Assembly: GCA_018266395.1 (NCBI GenBank)
Contig: JAFEAM010000003.1
Coordinates: forward strand, 186,001 to 250,000
Origin: Bacteroidota bacterium
Lineage (GTDB): Bacteria > Bacteroidota > Bacteroidia > Cytophagales > Cyclobacteriaceae
Direction of reading: 5' to 3'
Length of the DNA: 64,000 nt
The notes under the pieces are model-generated. The model ran no database searches, had not been told where the DNA came from, and saw nothing but the letters and a program-made list of their open reading frames with translations. This document shows positions 1 through 7,835 of the stretch, piece by piece. A program made the position numbers and the translations under genes. How positions within the stretch are numbered: the stretch's first letter is position 1; every line of letters begins with the position of its first letter.

Positions 1-174
1 TGAATTACCGCAGAAATAGAGTGCCTTTTTCTTGCCCAATAGTGGGAAATAAAACCTTGAGCGAAAGGAACGGAGAGGGTCCTGGCGGTCCAGGTCCCTG
101 GCAAAAGAAAGTGATTTATCGAATTTCATCAGTGGGTGATCAGCATGATTCGATCAGGCGAATCCGCAATTCAT

Positions 175-702
175 TTATACAAACCTTTCATCCGCCTCCA
201 TGACTTTTCCGCAATTCTTGCAGGTTCGAAATTGCTGTGAGCCGTAAAATTCGCGGAATCGGGGAAGAAAGTCTTTTTCAATATTCTCGAGATGGAACTT
301 ATATTCATGCAACTTGTGGTTACACTTTTCACAAAACCAGATCAATCCGTCATTTTCTTCAGGCTTTCGCTTACATTCTATTACCAGGCCAATAGAATTG
401 GGTGTGCGTATGGGTGAGTGTGGTACCCTTGCTGGCAACAGGAACATATCGCCGGGACCTAAGGGAATATCAACTGCCCTTCCATCTTCCTGAATTCTTA
501 CCGTAATATTCCCCTCCATCTGATAGTAAAGTTCTTCAGTTTCATTGTAGTGATAATCCTTCCTTGCATTCGGTCCGGCGACAATCATAACGATGTAATC
601 GCCGGCTTCCGCATAAAGATTTTTGTTACTGACTGGAGGCTTCAGCAAATGGCGGTTTTCCTTGATCCATTGTTGAAGATTGAAAGGTCTTCGGATTGAC
701 AT
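175..702 (-). CDS. nbaC: 3-hydroxyanthranilate 3,4-dioxygenase
   Basis: A 175-residue cupin enzyme that opens the ring of 3-hydroxyanthranilate to 2-amino-3-carboxymuconate semialdehyde, the precursor of quinolinate and NAD. The iron ligands of the family are in place (His51, Glu57, His95), as are substrate-binding Arg47 and Arg99. The C-terminal extension carries two CxxC pairs (Cys124/127 and Cys161/164), the rubredoxin-like second iron site of bacterial enzymes. It is divergent from the SDR and aldehyde dehydrogenase genes, with 54 bp between the starts. Length and motifs match the bacterial family closely, so the call is firm; that it feeds NAD synthesis rather than full tryptophan breakdown is inference. 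Confidence 0.95.
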   Translation of the reverse strand: MSIRRPFNLQQWIKENRHLLKPPVSNKNLYAEAGDYIVMIVAGPNARKDYHYNETEELYYQMEGNITVRIQEDGRAVDIPLGPGDMFLLPARVPHSPIRTPNSIGLVIECKRKPEENDGLIWFCEKCNHKLHEYKFHLENIEKDFLPRFREFYGSQQFRTCKNCGKVMEADERFV

Positions 703-756
703 AGAAGATGCTTTTGGTAGTGTAAATCTATTACTTTTCGGCCTATCTTTATTACC

Positions 757-1542
757 ATGGATTTACAGTTGAATGATCGTCGGGCGGTGGTTTGTGGAAG
801 TACACAAGGTATTGGTAAAGCCTCGGCAATTGAATTGGCTCTGCTTGGGGCATCGGTTACACTGATTGCAAGAAACAAGGCAAAACTTGAGTCAACTTTA
901 AGTGAGCTGGATCGCAGCAAGGGCCAGCACCACGATTACCTTGTTGCGGATTTCTCGCAGCCGCAGGAGCTAAAGAAGATTATGGAATTGTACGCAGCCA
1001 ATACCGAAGTACATATTCTGGTCAACAATACTGGAGGTCCCCCGAGCGGTCCTGCTATCACCGCGAATCTTAATGAATTTATAAGCGCATTTTCGAATCA
1101 CCTTCTCTGCAACCAAGTGCTTGTCCAGGCGCTGACTCCCGGGATGAAAAAAGCCGGATATGGTCGGATTATCAATATCATTTCTACATCTGTAAAAGTA
1201 CCGATCAGGGGACTCGGCGTTTCCAATACCATCCGTGGGGCAGTTGCTAATTGGGCAAAGACCTTGTCGGTGGAATTGGGACCCTTCGGAATTACAGTCA
1301 ATAATGTGCTGCCTGGCGCCTCCATGACCGGGAGGCTGGAGTCGATCATAAAAGACCGGGCCAGCAAGCAAAACAAAACTGTTGAGGAGGTCGAAAAAGA
1401 GATGATTGCTGAAATTCCGGCAGGCAGGATTTCAACTCCTGCAGAGGTAGCCGCTGCCGTGGCGTTTCTTTCGACTCCGGCTGCGGGTTATATTAATGGA
1501 ATCAATGTTCCAGTGGATGGCGGAAGAACCGGAAGTCTCTGA
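757..1542 (+). CDS. SDR-family oxidoreductase, atypical active site
   Basis: A 261-residue Rossmann-fold protein of the short-chain dehydrogenase family. The N-terminal nucleotide motif is CGSTQGIG (residues 13-20) and NNTGG (90-94) follows. The catalytic region is unusual: Ser143/Ser145 are present, but the YxxxK stretch reads SNTIR at 156-160, so Tyr is Ser and Lys is Arg. This resembles a known SDR subgroup that is beta-ketoacyl-reductase-like but has an imperfect tetrad. It lies 2 bp before the aldehyde dehydrogenase gene and opposite nbaC, so a role in the aminomuconate or kynurenine branch is likely by context. The substrate is unknown, and whether it is a classical dehydrogenase is doubtful. 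Confidence 0.85.
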   Translation: MDLQLNDRRAVVCGSTQGIGKASAIELALLGASVTLIARNKAKLESTLSELDRSKGQHHDYLVADFSQPQELKKIMELYAANTEVHILVNNTGGPPSGPAITANLNEFISAFSNHLLCNQVLVQALTPGMKKAGYGRIINIISTSVKVPIRGLGVSNTIRGAVANWAKTLSVELGPFGITVNNVLPGASMTGRLESIIKDRASKQNKTVEEVEKEMIAEIPAGRISTPAEVAAAVAFLSTPAAGYINGINVPVDGGRTGSL

Positions 1543-1544
1543 CG

Positions 1545-2987
1545 ATGCTGAAAATACAAAACTATATTGATGGCAAACTTGTAGATGCCATATCCGGCGC
1601 AAGCTTGCCAAATATTGATCCTTCGGAAGGAAGGGCATATTCAATGGTACCTGATTCAGATGCCAAAGATGTTGAGCTCGCGGTACAGGCTGCGAAGGAA
1701 GCATTTCTGACCTGGTCAATCATGCCAGCCGAGAAACGTAGTGCAGTCCTTTCCCGAATTGCCGACTTTATCGAGAGGGATATACAGGAATTGGCAAGGG
1801 CCGAGAGTATTGATAATGGAAAGACGCTTTCACTCGCCTTATCGCTTGATATTCCCAGGGCAGCATCCAACATAAGATTTTATGCAACAGGGGCGCTGCA
1901 CTTTTCAAGTGAAGCCCACATTACGGGTAATGAAGCTGTAAATTATACACTTAGAGTGCCGACAGGAGTGGTCGGCTGTATTTCACCCTGGAATCTTCCG
2001 CTCTACCTATTCACCTGGAAAATTGCGCCGGCACTGGCAGCAGGATGCACAGTGGTTGCCAAGCCTTCCGAGCTGACACCAATGACGGCGTATTTGTTTT
2101 CCAAACTTTGTGTAGAAGCCGGTCTCCCTCCGGGCGTTCTAAATATTGTGAATGGACTTGGCGGAAAAGCAGGTCAGGCGATCATTGAACATCCGGAGAT
2201 AGTTTCCATTTCATTTACGGGAGGAACGGTTACGGGAAAGAAGATTGCGGCGACTGCAGCTCCTATGCTGAAGAAACTTTCACTTGAGCTTGGCGGAAAG
2301 AATCCAAACATCATTTTTGCCGACTGTGATCTGAAAAAAGCGATAAATACCTCCATTCAATCATCCTTCCTGAATCAAGGTGAAATATGTCTGTGTGGTT
2401 CGAGGATTTTGGTTGAACGCTCTATTTATGAGCAATTCCTGAACGAATTTGTTCTCGAGGTGAAGAAACTAAGAGTGGGCGATCCGCTGGAACAGGATAT
2501 TCAGGTGGGTGCCTTGGTATCCGAAGCTCACATGAACAAGGTGCTTGGATACATTGAACTCGCACAAAATGAAGGAGGCGTGATTCGTTGCGGAGGTAAG
2601 CGAGCCAAAATTTCAGGGCGTTGCGAGGATGGTTATTTTGTTCAACCGACTGTAATTACTGATCTCGACTACAAATGCCGGACGAATCAGGAGGAAATTT
2701 TCGGACCAGTGGTAACGGTGGCGCCATTTGATTCGGAGGAACAGGCCGTGGCAATGGCGAATAGTACAACCTATGGGTTGGCAGCAACCATTTGGACCGA
2801 AAACCTGTCTCGTGCTCATCGAATAGCAGCACAGGTAAAAAGTGGAATTATCTGGATCAATTGCTGGCTTTTCAGAGATCTCCGTACTCCATTCGGTGGA
2901 ATGAAGCAATCAGGAGTTGGACGGGAAGGGGGATGGGATGCAATGAAGTTTTTCACGGAAGCAAAGAATGTGTGCATAAAAATCTGA
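1545..2987 (+). CDS. Aldehyde dehydrogenase, aminomuconate/hydroxymuconate semialdehyde type
   Basis: A 480-residue NAD(P)-dependent aldehyde dehydrogenase. The general-base Glu248 lies in LSLELGGKNP and the catalytic Cys282 in NQGEICLCGSR; the GEICLC form is typical of 2-aminomuconic and 2-hydroxymuconic semialdehyde dehydrogenases. The cofactor motif SFTGGTVTGK is at 223-232. It starts 2 bp after the SDR stop and is almost certainly cotranscribed with it. Next to 3-hydroxyanthranilate dioxygenase, the likely job is oxidation of 2-aminomuconate semialdehyde after decarboxylation of the dioxygenase product, drawing carbon away from quinolinate. No ACMS decarboxylase is present in the window, so the branch is incomplete here. 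Confidence 0.9.
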   Translation: MLKIQNYIDGKLVDAISGASLPNIDPSEGRAYSMVPDSDAKDVELAVQAAKEAFLTWSIMPAEKRSAVLSRIADFIERDIQELARAESIDNGKTLSLALSLDIPRAASNIRFYATGALHFSSEAHITGNEAVNYTLRVPTGVVGCISPWNLPLYLFTWKIAPALAAGCTVVAKPSELTPMTAYLFSKLCVEAGLPPGVLNIVNGLGGKAGQAIIEHPEIVSISFTGGTVTGKKIAATAAPMLKKLSLELGGKNPNIIFADCDLKKAINTSIQSSFLNQGEICLCGSRILVERSIYEQFLNEFVLEVKKLRVGDPLEQDIQVGALVSEAHMNKVLGYIELAQNEGGVIRCGGKRAKISGRCEDGYFVQPTVITDLDYKCRTNQEEIFGPVVTVAPFDSEEQAVAMANSTTYGLAATIWTENLSRAHRIAAQVKSGIIWINCWLFRDLRTPFGGMKQSGVGREGGWDAMKFFTEAKNVCIKI

Positions 2988-2999
2988 ATTCGGCACTGA

Positions 3000-3656
3000 G
3001 TGAATTTCTTTGACAAGGATAATCTCTTCTTTACCTGGCTGGGATACCCGATGAGCTATCTCGAGTTCCTGGGATCAGCTGCAGGTGCCCTGGCCGTCTG
3101 GTTGTCGGCAAAAGCAAATATCCTGAGTTGGCCCTTGGGACTAGTTAATGTGGTGCTGTTCTTCTTTCTGTTTTACCAGGTGCAACTATACCCTGACATG
3201 TTCCTGCAGGTGTTCTTTTTTATTACCAATCTGGTGGGCTGGTGGCGGTGGACACATCCCAGGGCTGCTGAGGAGGATCGTAAACAAGAGTTGAAAGTGA
3301 GCTGGATGACGCGGCGTGAATGGTGGTGGACTATTCTGCCTGTCATTGGCGGAACGGTACTCTTTGGTACACTTGCCAGCCGGCTTCATTTGTGGTTGCC
3401 GAATCTGTTTAGCCTTCCTAGTGCATTTCCTTACGCTGATTCCTTTGTGACAGTGATCAGCATTTCCGCTACCTACCTGATGGTTCAGAAGAAAATCGAA
3501 TGCTGGTTGGCCTGGATTATGGCCGATTTGGTAGCCACGACACTTTACTTCGCAAAAAGCATAATGCTTGTGAGCGCAGAGTATGCGGCGTTCTGTTTAA
3601 TAGCTGCGTTTGGTTACTGGCACTGGAGAAAAGAATATCTGACCTACTCTTCATGA
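3000..3656 (+). CDS. pnuC: PnuC-family nicotinamide riboside transporter
   Basis: A 218-residue integral membrane protein of the PnuC family, which moves nicotinamide riboside by facilitated diffusion. The family pattern is visible: GYPMSYLEF near residue 15, SWPLG at 43-47, and GWWRW near 80, with about seven hydrophobic segments. The start is GTG; an internal ATG (Met18) would remove the conserved first segment. The gene ends in a 4-bp ATGA overlap with nadR, so transporter and intracellular kinase are translationally coupled. That pairing favours nicotinamide riboside over thiamine, the cargo of the related PnuT. It follows the aldehyde dehydrogenase by 12 bp. Confidence 0.9.
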   Translation: MNFFDKDNLFFTWLGYPMSYLEFLGSAAGALAVWLSAKANILSWPLGLVNVVLFFFLFYQVQLYPDMFLQVFFFITNLVGWWRWTHPRAAEEDRKQELKVSWMTRREWWWTILPVIGGTVLFGTLASRLHLWLPNLFSLPSAFPYADSFVTVISISATYLMVQKKIECWLAWIMADLVATTLYFAKSIMLVSAEYAAFCLIAAFGYWHWRKEYLTYSS

Positions 3657-4627
3657 AACGAGGGTTGGTGATTGGCAGGTTTATGCCCCTTCATGAAGGC
3701 CATATGGGTCTCATCCGTTATGCGGCAGCCCGCTGTGATGAACTTATTGTCTCATTGAGCTATCGTCAGGAAGATCCAATACCGGGTGAATTGCGGCATA
3801 GTTGGCTCATGGAATGTTCAAGTTCAATACCCAATGTAAGAACGGAAATAAGCCTGGACGACTTTGACGACGAAGCGCTTCCCATGGAACAGCGCCTCCC
3901 GGTCTGGGCGGCATTCATTCGAAGACGCTTTCCTGACATTGATCTGATCTTTAGTTCTGAGACTTATGGCCCTTTGTTGGCCCGAGAAATGGGCATCATG
4001 CATGCCGGTTATGATTTTGACAGAGTGGAGTACCCGGTTTCAGGAAACTTAATCCGGCATCAGCCCTTTCGCTATTGGGACTATATAGTGCAGCCGGCAA
4101 GAAGTTTTTTCGTGAAGAAAATATGTTTCTATGGACCGGAAAGCACCGGGAAAACCAGTATGGCCGCAAAATTGGCTTTGCGATATCAAACGAAATGGGT
4201 GCCGGAAGTCGCCAGGGAACTGATTACCAGCAATGAATTTACATTGAGTGACATTATCGCAATCGGCGCAACACAGACAGAAAGAATAAAAGCCATGCAA
4301 AATGCCGCCAATAAGATTCTGTTCTGTGACACAGACCTGATTACAACTCAGGTTTATTCACAGCACTATCTGGGCAAGATCCCGGATGAATTGATTGTGT
4401 GTGAAAAGGAAATTCACTTTGATCAATACTTTTTGTTCAGTCCGGATGTGCCCTGGGTGGCGGATGGTCTCAGGGATCTGGGAACTAAACAGATGCGATT
4501 CAGAATGTATGAGGTATTCCGTTCGGCGCTGGAAGTCCGCGACCTGTCTTTTATTGAAGTAAGTGGTAATTATGACGAGCGCGAAGAAATCGTGACAGAC
4601 TTTGTGGACCGATTGCTGGCAGACTAA
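3653..4627 (+). CDS. nadR: Bifunctional NMN adenylyltransferase / ribosylnicotinamide kinase (NadR-like)
   Basis: A 324-residue protein. The N-terminal nucleotidyltransferase domain has GRFMPLHEGHMGL (residues 8-20, the GxFxxxHxGH type) and would adenylylate NMN to NAD. The C-terminal kinase domain has a P-loop GPESTGKTS at about 161-169 and would phosphorylate nicotinamide riboside. The helix-turn-helix repressor domain of enterobacterial NadR is absent, so this is an enzyme and not an obvious regulator. The start is the ATG that overlaps the pnuC stop (ATGA); a longer reading frame upstream lies inside pnuC and is not used. Its stop overlaps that of the convergent MFS gene by 4 bp. Confidence 0.92.
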   Translation: MKRGLVIGRFMPLHEGHMGLIRYAAARCDELIVSLSYRQEDPIPGELRHSWLMECSSSIPNVRTEISLDDFDDEALPMEQRLPVWAAFIRRRFPDIDLIFSSETYGPLLAREMGIMHAGYDFDRVEYPVSGNLIRHQPFRYWDYIVQPARSFFVKKICFYGPESTGKTSMAAKLALRYQTKWVPEVARELITSNEFTLSDIIAIGATQTERIKAMQNAANKILFCDTDLITTQVYSQHYLGKIPDELIVCEKEIHFDQYFLFSPDVPWVADGLRDLGTKQMRFRMYEVFRSALEVRDLSFIEVSGNYDEREEIVTDFVDRLLAD

Positions 4628-5886
4628 GCACGCCGCCCTACCAGGTGACCTTTCAGCGCATAATAGAGTATGTAAAGGTAAGTAGGCACCATGATGATGT
4701 AAAATGCAGCGGGAGGTCCTAAAGTTTCAGACAATCGGGCATAAATCTGAGGCACGATAGCGCCACCTGCGATTCCCATTATGAGGATGGCTGACCCTAT
4801 TTTTGTAAACTTACCCAGACCTTCAATCGCCAGCGGAAAGATGGCAGGCCACATTAGTGCATTGGCAAAACCGAGCAAGGCAATGAAGACTATGGAAGTG
4901 TAGCCCTCAGATACAAATGCAAGTGTTGCCAGGAGCAGACCGGTGATGGCCGACCACGTGAGCGCCCTGGCTTGAGATAGGTATTTCGGTATGGCGAAGA
5001 TTCCGATTATATAGCCGATTACCATTGACCTGAGCGTATAGGATGTAAAGTTTTTAGCATCATCCAGACTGATTCCGATGGATTTGCCATACAGTGTAAT
5101 AACATCTCCTGCCATTACTTCCGCGCCTACGTAGATGAAAATACAAATTGCACCCAGCAGTAAATGCGGAAACTGCAATATGGAAGTTTTTCCCCTGTCT
5201 GTTTGGTCCCCTTCGTCCCCTGTCTCGATCTCGGGAAGAGATGAGTATCTGATCATGACGGCGAGCAACACCAGAACGGCTGCCATGATGCCGTATGGAA
5301 GTATCACCCTGTGGGAGAGGTCCTGAAGCAGACCGGACCGTTGTGCCAGGTCAGTCGTCGATGAAATCTTTTGTTCAATTTCCGTTGCGCCCTCCAGAAC
5401 AATGGCGCCAAGAATGAGGGGACTGATGGCTCCGGCCACTTTGTTGCAGATTCCCATGATACTGATTCTGCTGGCAGCGCTTTCAATTGGCCCGATAACG
5501 GATATGTAGGGATTGGATGCTGTTTGAAGAAGCGAAAGACCCATTCCCTGAATGAAAAGCCCGCTGAGGAACAGGGGAAAGCTTCTTCCTGTCGCTGCGG
5601 GAATGAATACCAATGCGCCAATGGCCATTACAAACAGCCCCAGCGACATGCCATTCTTGAATCCGGTTTTTTCCAGAATCATCGAAGAAGGGATGGCCAG
5701 AAAAAAGTAAGCCATATAAAATGCAAAGGTTACCAGCAATGCCTGTGCGTCAGAATGAAGGTCGCATGCCAATTTCAGAAAGGGAATGAGCGTGCCATTC
5801 AACCAGGTGACAAATCCAAATATGAAGAACAGGATTCCAATTATGCTGACGGACATTACGTAACTGGCTGAACGGGTGTCTGACAT
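4624..5886 (-). CDS. FucP/NagP-type sugar MFS transporter
   Basis: A 420-residue major facilitator with about twelve membrane spans, of the fucose:proton symporter group (FFIFGFVTWLNG near the start, QTASNPYISVIGP in the middle, ALMWPAIFPLAIEGLG near the end). In Bacteroidota and marine proteobacteria this group imports fucose, glucose/galactose or N-acetylglucosamine. The start was set at the ATG giving MSDTRSASYVMSVSI; 32 further codons lie upstream in frame but are not hydrophobic and reach into the divergent promoter region. The neighbouring nucleotidyltransferase and NahK-like kinase point to a hexosamine substrate, but this is inference from context. Confidence 0.88.
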   Translation of the reverse strand: MSDTRSASYVMSVSIIGILFFIFGFVTWLNGTLIPFLKLACDLHSDAQALLVTFAFYMAYFFLAIPSSMILEKTGFKNGMSLGLFVMAIGALVFIPAATGRSFPLFLSGLFIQGMGLSLLQTASNPYISVIGPIESAASRISIMGICNKVAGAISPLILGAIVLEGATEIEQKISSTTDLAQRSGLLQDLSHRVILPYGIMAAVLVLLAVMIRYSSLPEIETGDEGDQTDRGKTSILQFPHLLLGAICIFIYVGAEVMAGDVITLYGKSIGISLDDAKNFTSYTLRSMVIGYIIGIFAIPKYLSQARALTWSAITGLLLATLAFVSEGYTSIVFIALLGFANALMWPAIFPLAIEGLGKFTKIGSAILIMGIAGGAIVPQIYARLSETLGPPAAFYIIMVPTYLYILYYALKGHLVGRRA

Positions 5887-5917
5887 CAGGAAGGTGGTTT
5901 GGTCTTTAAGTCCTATT

Positions 5918-5936
5918 TTTGTTTCGCCAAAACAAA
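5918..5936. promoter_or_regulatory. Inverted repeat in divergent promoter region
   Basis: A perfect 7-bp inverted repeat, TTTGTTT - 5 bp - AAACAAA, lies in the 81-bp gap between the divergent MFS and nucleotidyltransferase genes. It overlaps a TATTTTTG element (5914-5921) that resembles a Bacteroidota -7 box on the plus strand. The position suits an operator for a sugar-responsive repressor. No regulator gene is nearby, and an AT-rich palindrome of this size can occur by chance. Confidence 0.3.
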
Positions 5937-5967
5937 TCGAAAGTTCACTCAATAAACACAGTCGAAG

Positions 5968-6876
5968 TTGAAAAATAATCAAAAGTTGTCACTTCTGGTC
6001 ATGGCTGCCGGCATTGGAAGTCGCTATGGCGGGATCAAACAGATAGACGGGTTCGGCCCTAATGGTGAAACCATTATGGATTATTCGCTATATGATGCGA
6101 TAAGGTCGGGGTTTGAAAGAATTGTCTTCGTTGTGAGGGAGGAAATACTTGACTCAGTGAAGGGGATCTTTCTGCCCAAACTCCGGGGAAAGGCGGAAGT
6201 ACACTTCGTGGTTCAATCCCTCGATAAATTCGTGCCCCCCCATCTGGGCAAAGTTGAACGAAAAAAACCCTGGGGAACTACGCATGCCATGTTGTGTGGT
6301 AAAGAAGTAATCGATGGTCCTTTTGCAGTAATTAATGCCGATGATTTCTACGGGCGGGGAGCTTTTGCGTCGCTGGCTGAATTCTTTTCGTCGGCCCAAC
6401 CAGGTGAGCATGCGATGGTGGGCTATACATTGAAAAATGTTTTGTCTGACTATGGGACTGTTTCCAGAGGTGTGGCAGAAAGATACGACCAACATGGCTT
6501 TTTGCAGGAGCTAAATGAATTGACCAAAATAGAAGAGAAGGATGGTAAAATATGGTCGCGTGAGGAAGCTGGAGACCGGGTGCTTCAAGGAGATCTGCCG
6601 GTGTCAATGAATTGCTGGGGTTTTCAGGCCAGCGTATTTCCTCTTGCTGAAGAGATGTTTAAACAATTTGTTGAAGAAAATATAAAGAATACGGGAGCGG
6701 AATTTTACATCGCGTTACTGGTTACCCGGATGATTAATCAGGGCAAAGGTAAAGTGAAAATAATTCCAGGCGGAAAAACCTGGTTTGGCGTAACCTATCG
6801 AGACGATAAAGAGGAAGTGTCCCGGAAAATCCGGACCCTTGTGGAAGGTGGAGAATACCCCATGAAACTTTGGTAG
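5968..6876 (+). CDS. Sugar-1-phosphate nucleotidyltransferase-like protein
   Basis: A 302-residue NTP_transferase-fold protein. The N-terminal signature LVMAAGIGSRYGGIKQ (residues 10-25) is the nucleotide-binding loop of sugar-nucleotide pyrophosphorylases, and NADDFYGR near 122 supplies the metal-binding Asp pair. I start it at TTG because the first ATG (6001) would cut off the first beta strand of the fold. It is the first gene of a tight plus-strand group with a PLP lyase and an aminoglycoside-phosphotransferase-like kinase. A kinase plus nucleotidyltransferase pair resembles routes that convert a free amino sugar to the 1-phosphate and then to a UDP-sugar (NahK or AmgK/MurU type). The actual sugar is not shown by the sequence. 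Confidence 0.82.
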   Translation: MKNNQKLSLLVMAAGIGSRYGGIKQIDGFGPNGETIMDYSLYDAIRSGFERIVFVVREEILDSVKGIFLPKLRGKAEVHFVVQSLDKFVPPHLGKVERKKPWGTTHAMLCGKEVIDGPFAVINADDFYGRGAFASLAEFFSSAQPGEHAMVGYTLKNVLSDYGTVSRGVAERYDQHGFLQELNELTKIEEKDGKIWSREEAGDRVLQGDLPVSMNCWGFQASVFPLAEEMFKQFVEENIKNTGAEFYIALLVTRMINQGKGKVKIIPGGKTWFGVTYRDDKEEVSRKIRTLVEGGEYPMKLW

Positions 6877-6881
6877 ATCCT

Positions 6882-7835
6882 ATGGATCTTTCAAAACATC
6901 GAATCAAACTTGATAGAATCTTCAAGGCGACCAAATGCATTGATCCGGTATTTCTGCATTCTCCCCAATTCAATTGCGAACCACTAAGCACATTACTGGG
7001 GACCGAGTTATACCTGAAGATTGAGACCATGAATCCCATTCGGTCCTTCAAAGGCCGTGGAGCGGATTTTCTGCTCCACGAGGCGAGGATACGAGATGAG
7101 ATTGTGTGTGCAAGTGCCGGAAATTTTGGCCAGGCCATGGCTTACGCATGTCGCAAGGGGCGTGTACCATTGACAGTTTTTGCTGCAGAAACAGCCAATC
7201 AACTTAAAATTGACAGGATGCGTGCGCTGGGTGCAACTGTGGTTCTGTACGGTAGCGACTTTGATTCTGCAAAGGAACAGGCACGGTTGCATGCCAGTAA
7301 GAATTCATTGCGATTTGTGGAGGACGGCCTCGATGTTGAAACTGCAGAGGGAGCCGGCACCATCGGATTGGAACTTCTTCAGATACGTGACTTGAAAGCC
7401 GTGCTTATTCCTGTTGGAAACGGAGCCCTGTTCAATGGTATCGCCCGGGTCTTCAAGGAACTGAAGCCTGATGTTCAGATGGTGGCTGTTCAGGCATCAG
7501 GCGCACCTGCCATGATTGAGTCCCTGCAGACCGGCGAGGTCAAGGTCCATAAAGAAGTAACAACCATCGCCGACGGGATTGGCGTAAGAATTCCGGTTCC
7601 TCAGGCATTGGAAGATATGCGTCCCCTTGTCGACCATATGCTTCTGGTTAGTGAGGAGGAAATTCTTGATGCAATGAGATCCGTCCTGATTCACGTTGGC
7701 CTTGTTGCCGAACCTTCTGCTGTTGTGGGACTTGCAGCAATAAAAAAATACAATAAATGGACCGGAGGTAAAGTAGCAACGATAATTTGCGGGGGCAATC
7801 TGACAGAGTCACAAGTGAAAAAGTGGCTTATATGA
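6882..7835 (+). CDS. PLP-dependent threonine/serine dehydratase-like enzyme
   Basis: A 317-residue fold-type II PLP enzyme of the threonine dehydratase / serine racemase group. The PLP lysine is Lys57 in IRSFKGRG, and the phosphate-binding glycine-rich loop is PVGNGALFNG at about 176-185. It lacks a C-terminal ACT regulatory domain, so it is of the short catabolic type. ATG at 6882 is preferred over a TTG four codons earlier that overlaps the previous gene. It overlaps the following kinase by ATGA, so the three genes form one operon. A plain threonine or serine ammonia-lyase fits the motifs; a role on an amino-sugar acid is possible only by context. Confidence 0.82.
   Translation: MDLSKHRIKLDRIFKATKCIDPVFLHSPQFNCEPLSTLLGTELYLKIETMNPIRSFKGRGADFLLHEARIRDEIVCASAGNFGQAMAYACRKGRVPLTVFAAETANQLKIDRMRALGATVVLYGSDFDSAKEQARLHASKNSLRFVEDGLDVETAEGAGTIGLELLQIRDLKAVLIPVGNGALFNGIARVFKELKPDVQMVAVQASGAPAMIESLQTGEVKVHKEVTTIADGIGVRIPVPQALEDMRPLVDHMLLVSEEEILDAMRSVLIHVGLVAEPSAVVGLAAIKKYNKWTGGKVATIICGGNLTESQVKKWLI

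Noticed and set aside
78..97. Imperfect inverted repeat near the left edge
   Set aside because: Arms GGTCCTGG/CCAGGTCC have an internal mismatch and no T-tract follows; not convincing as a terminator of nbaC.
21..203. 60-codon frame at the left edge
   Set aside because: No recognisable motif, composition unlike coding sequence, and it overlaps the 3' end of nbaC on the other strand.
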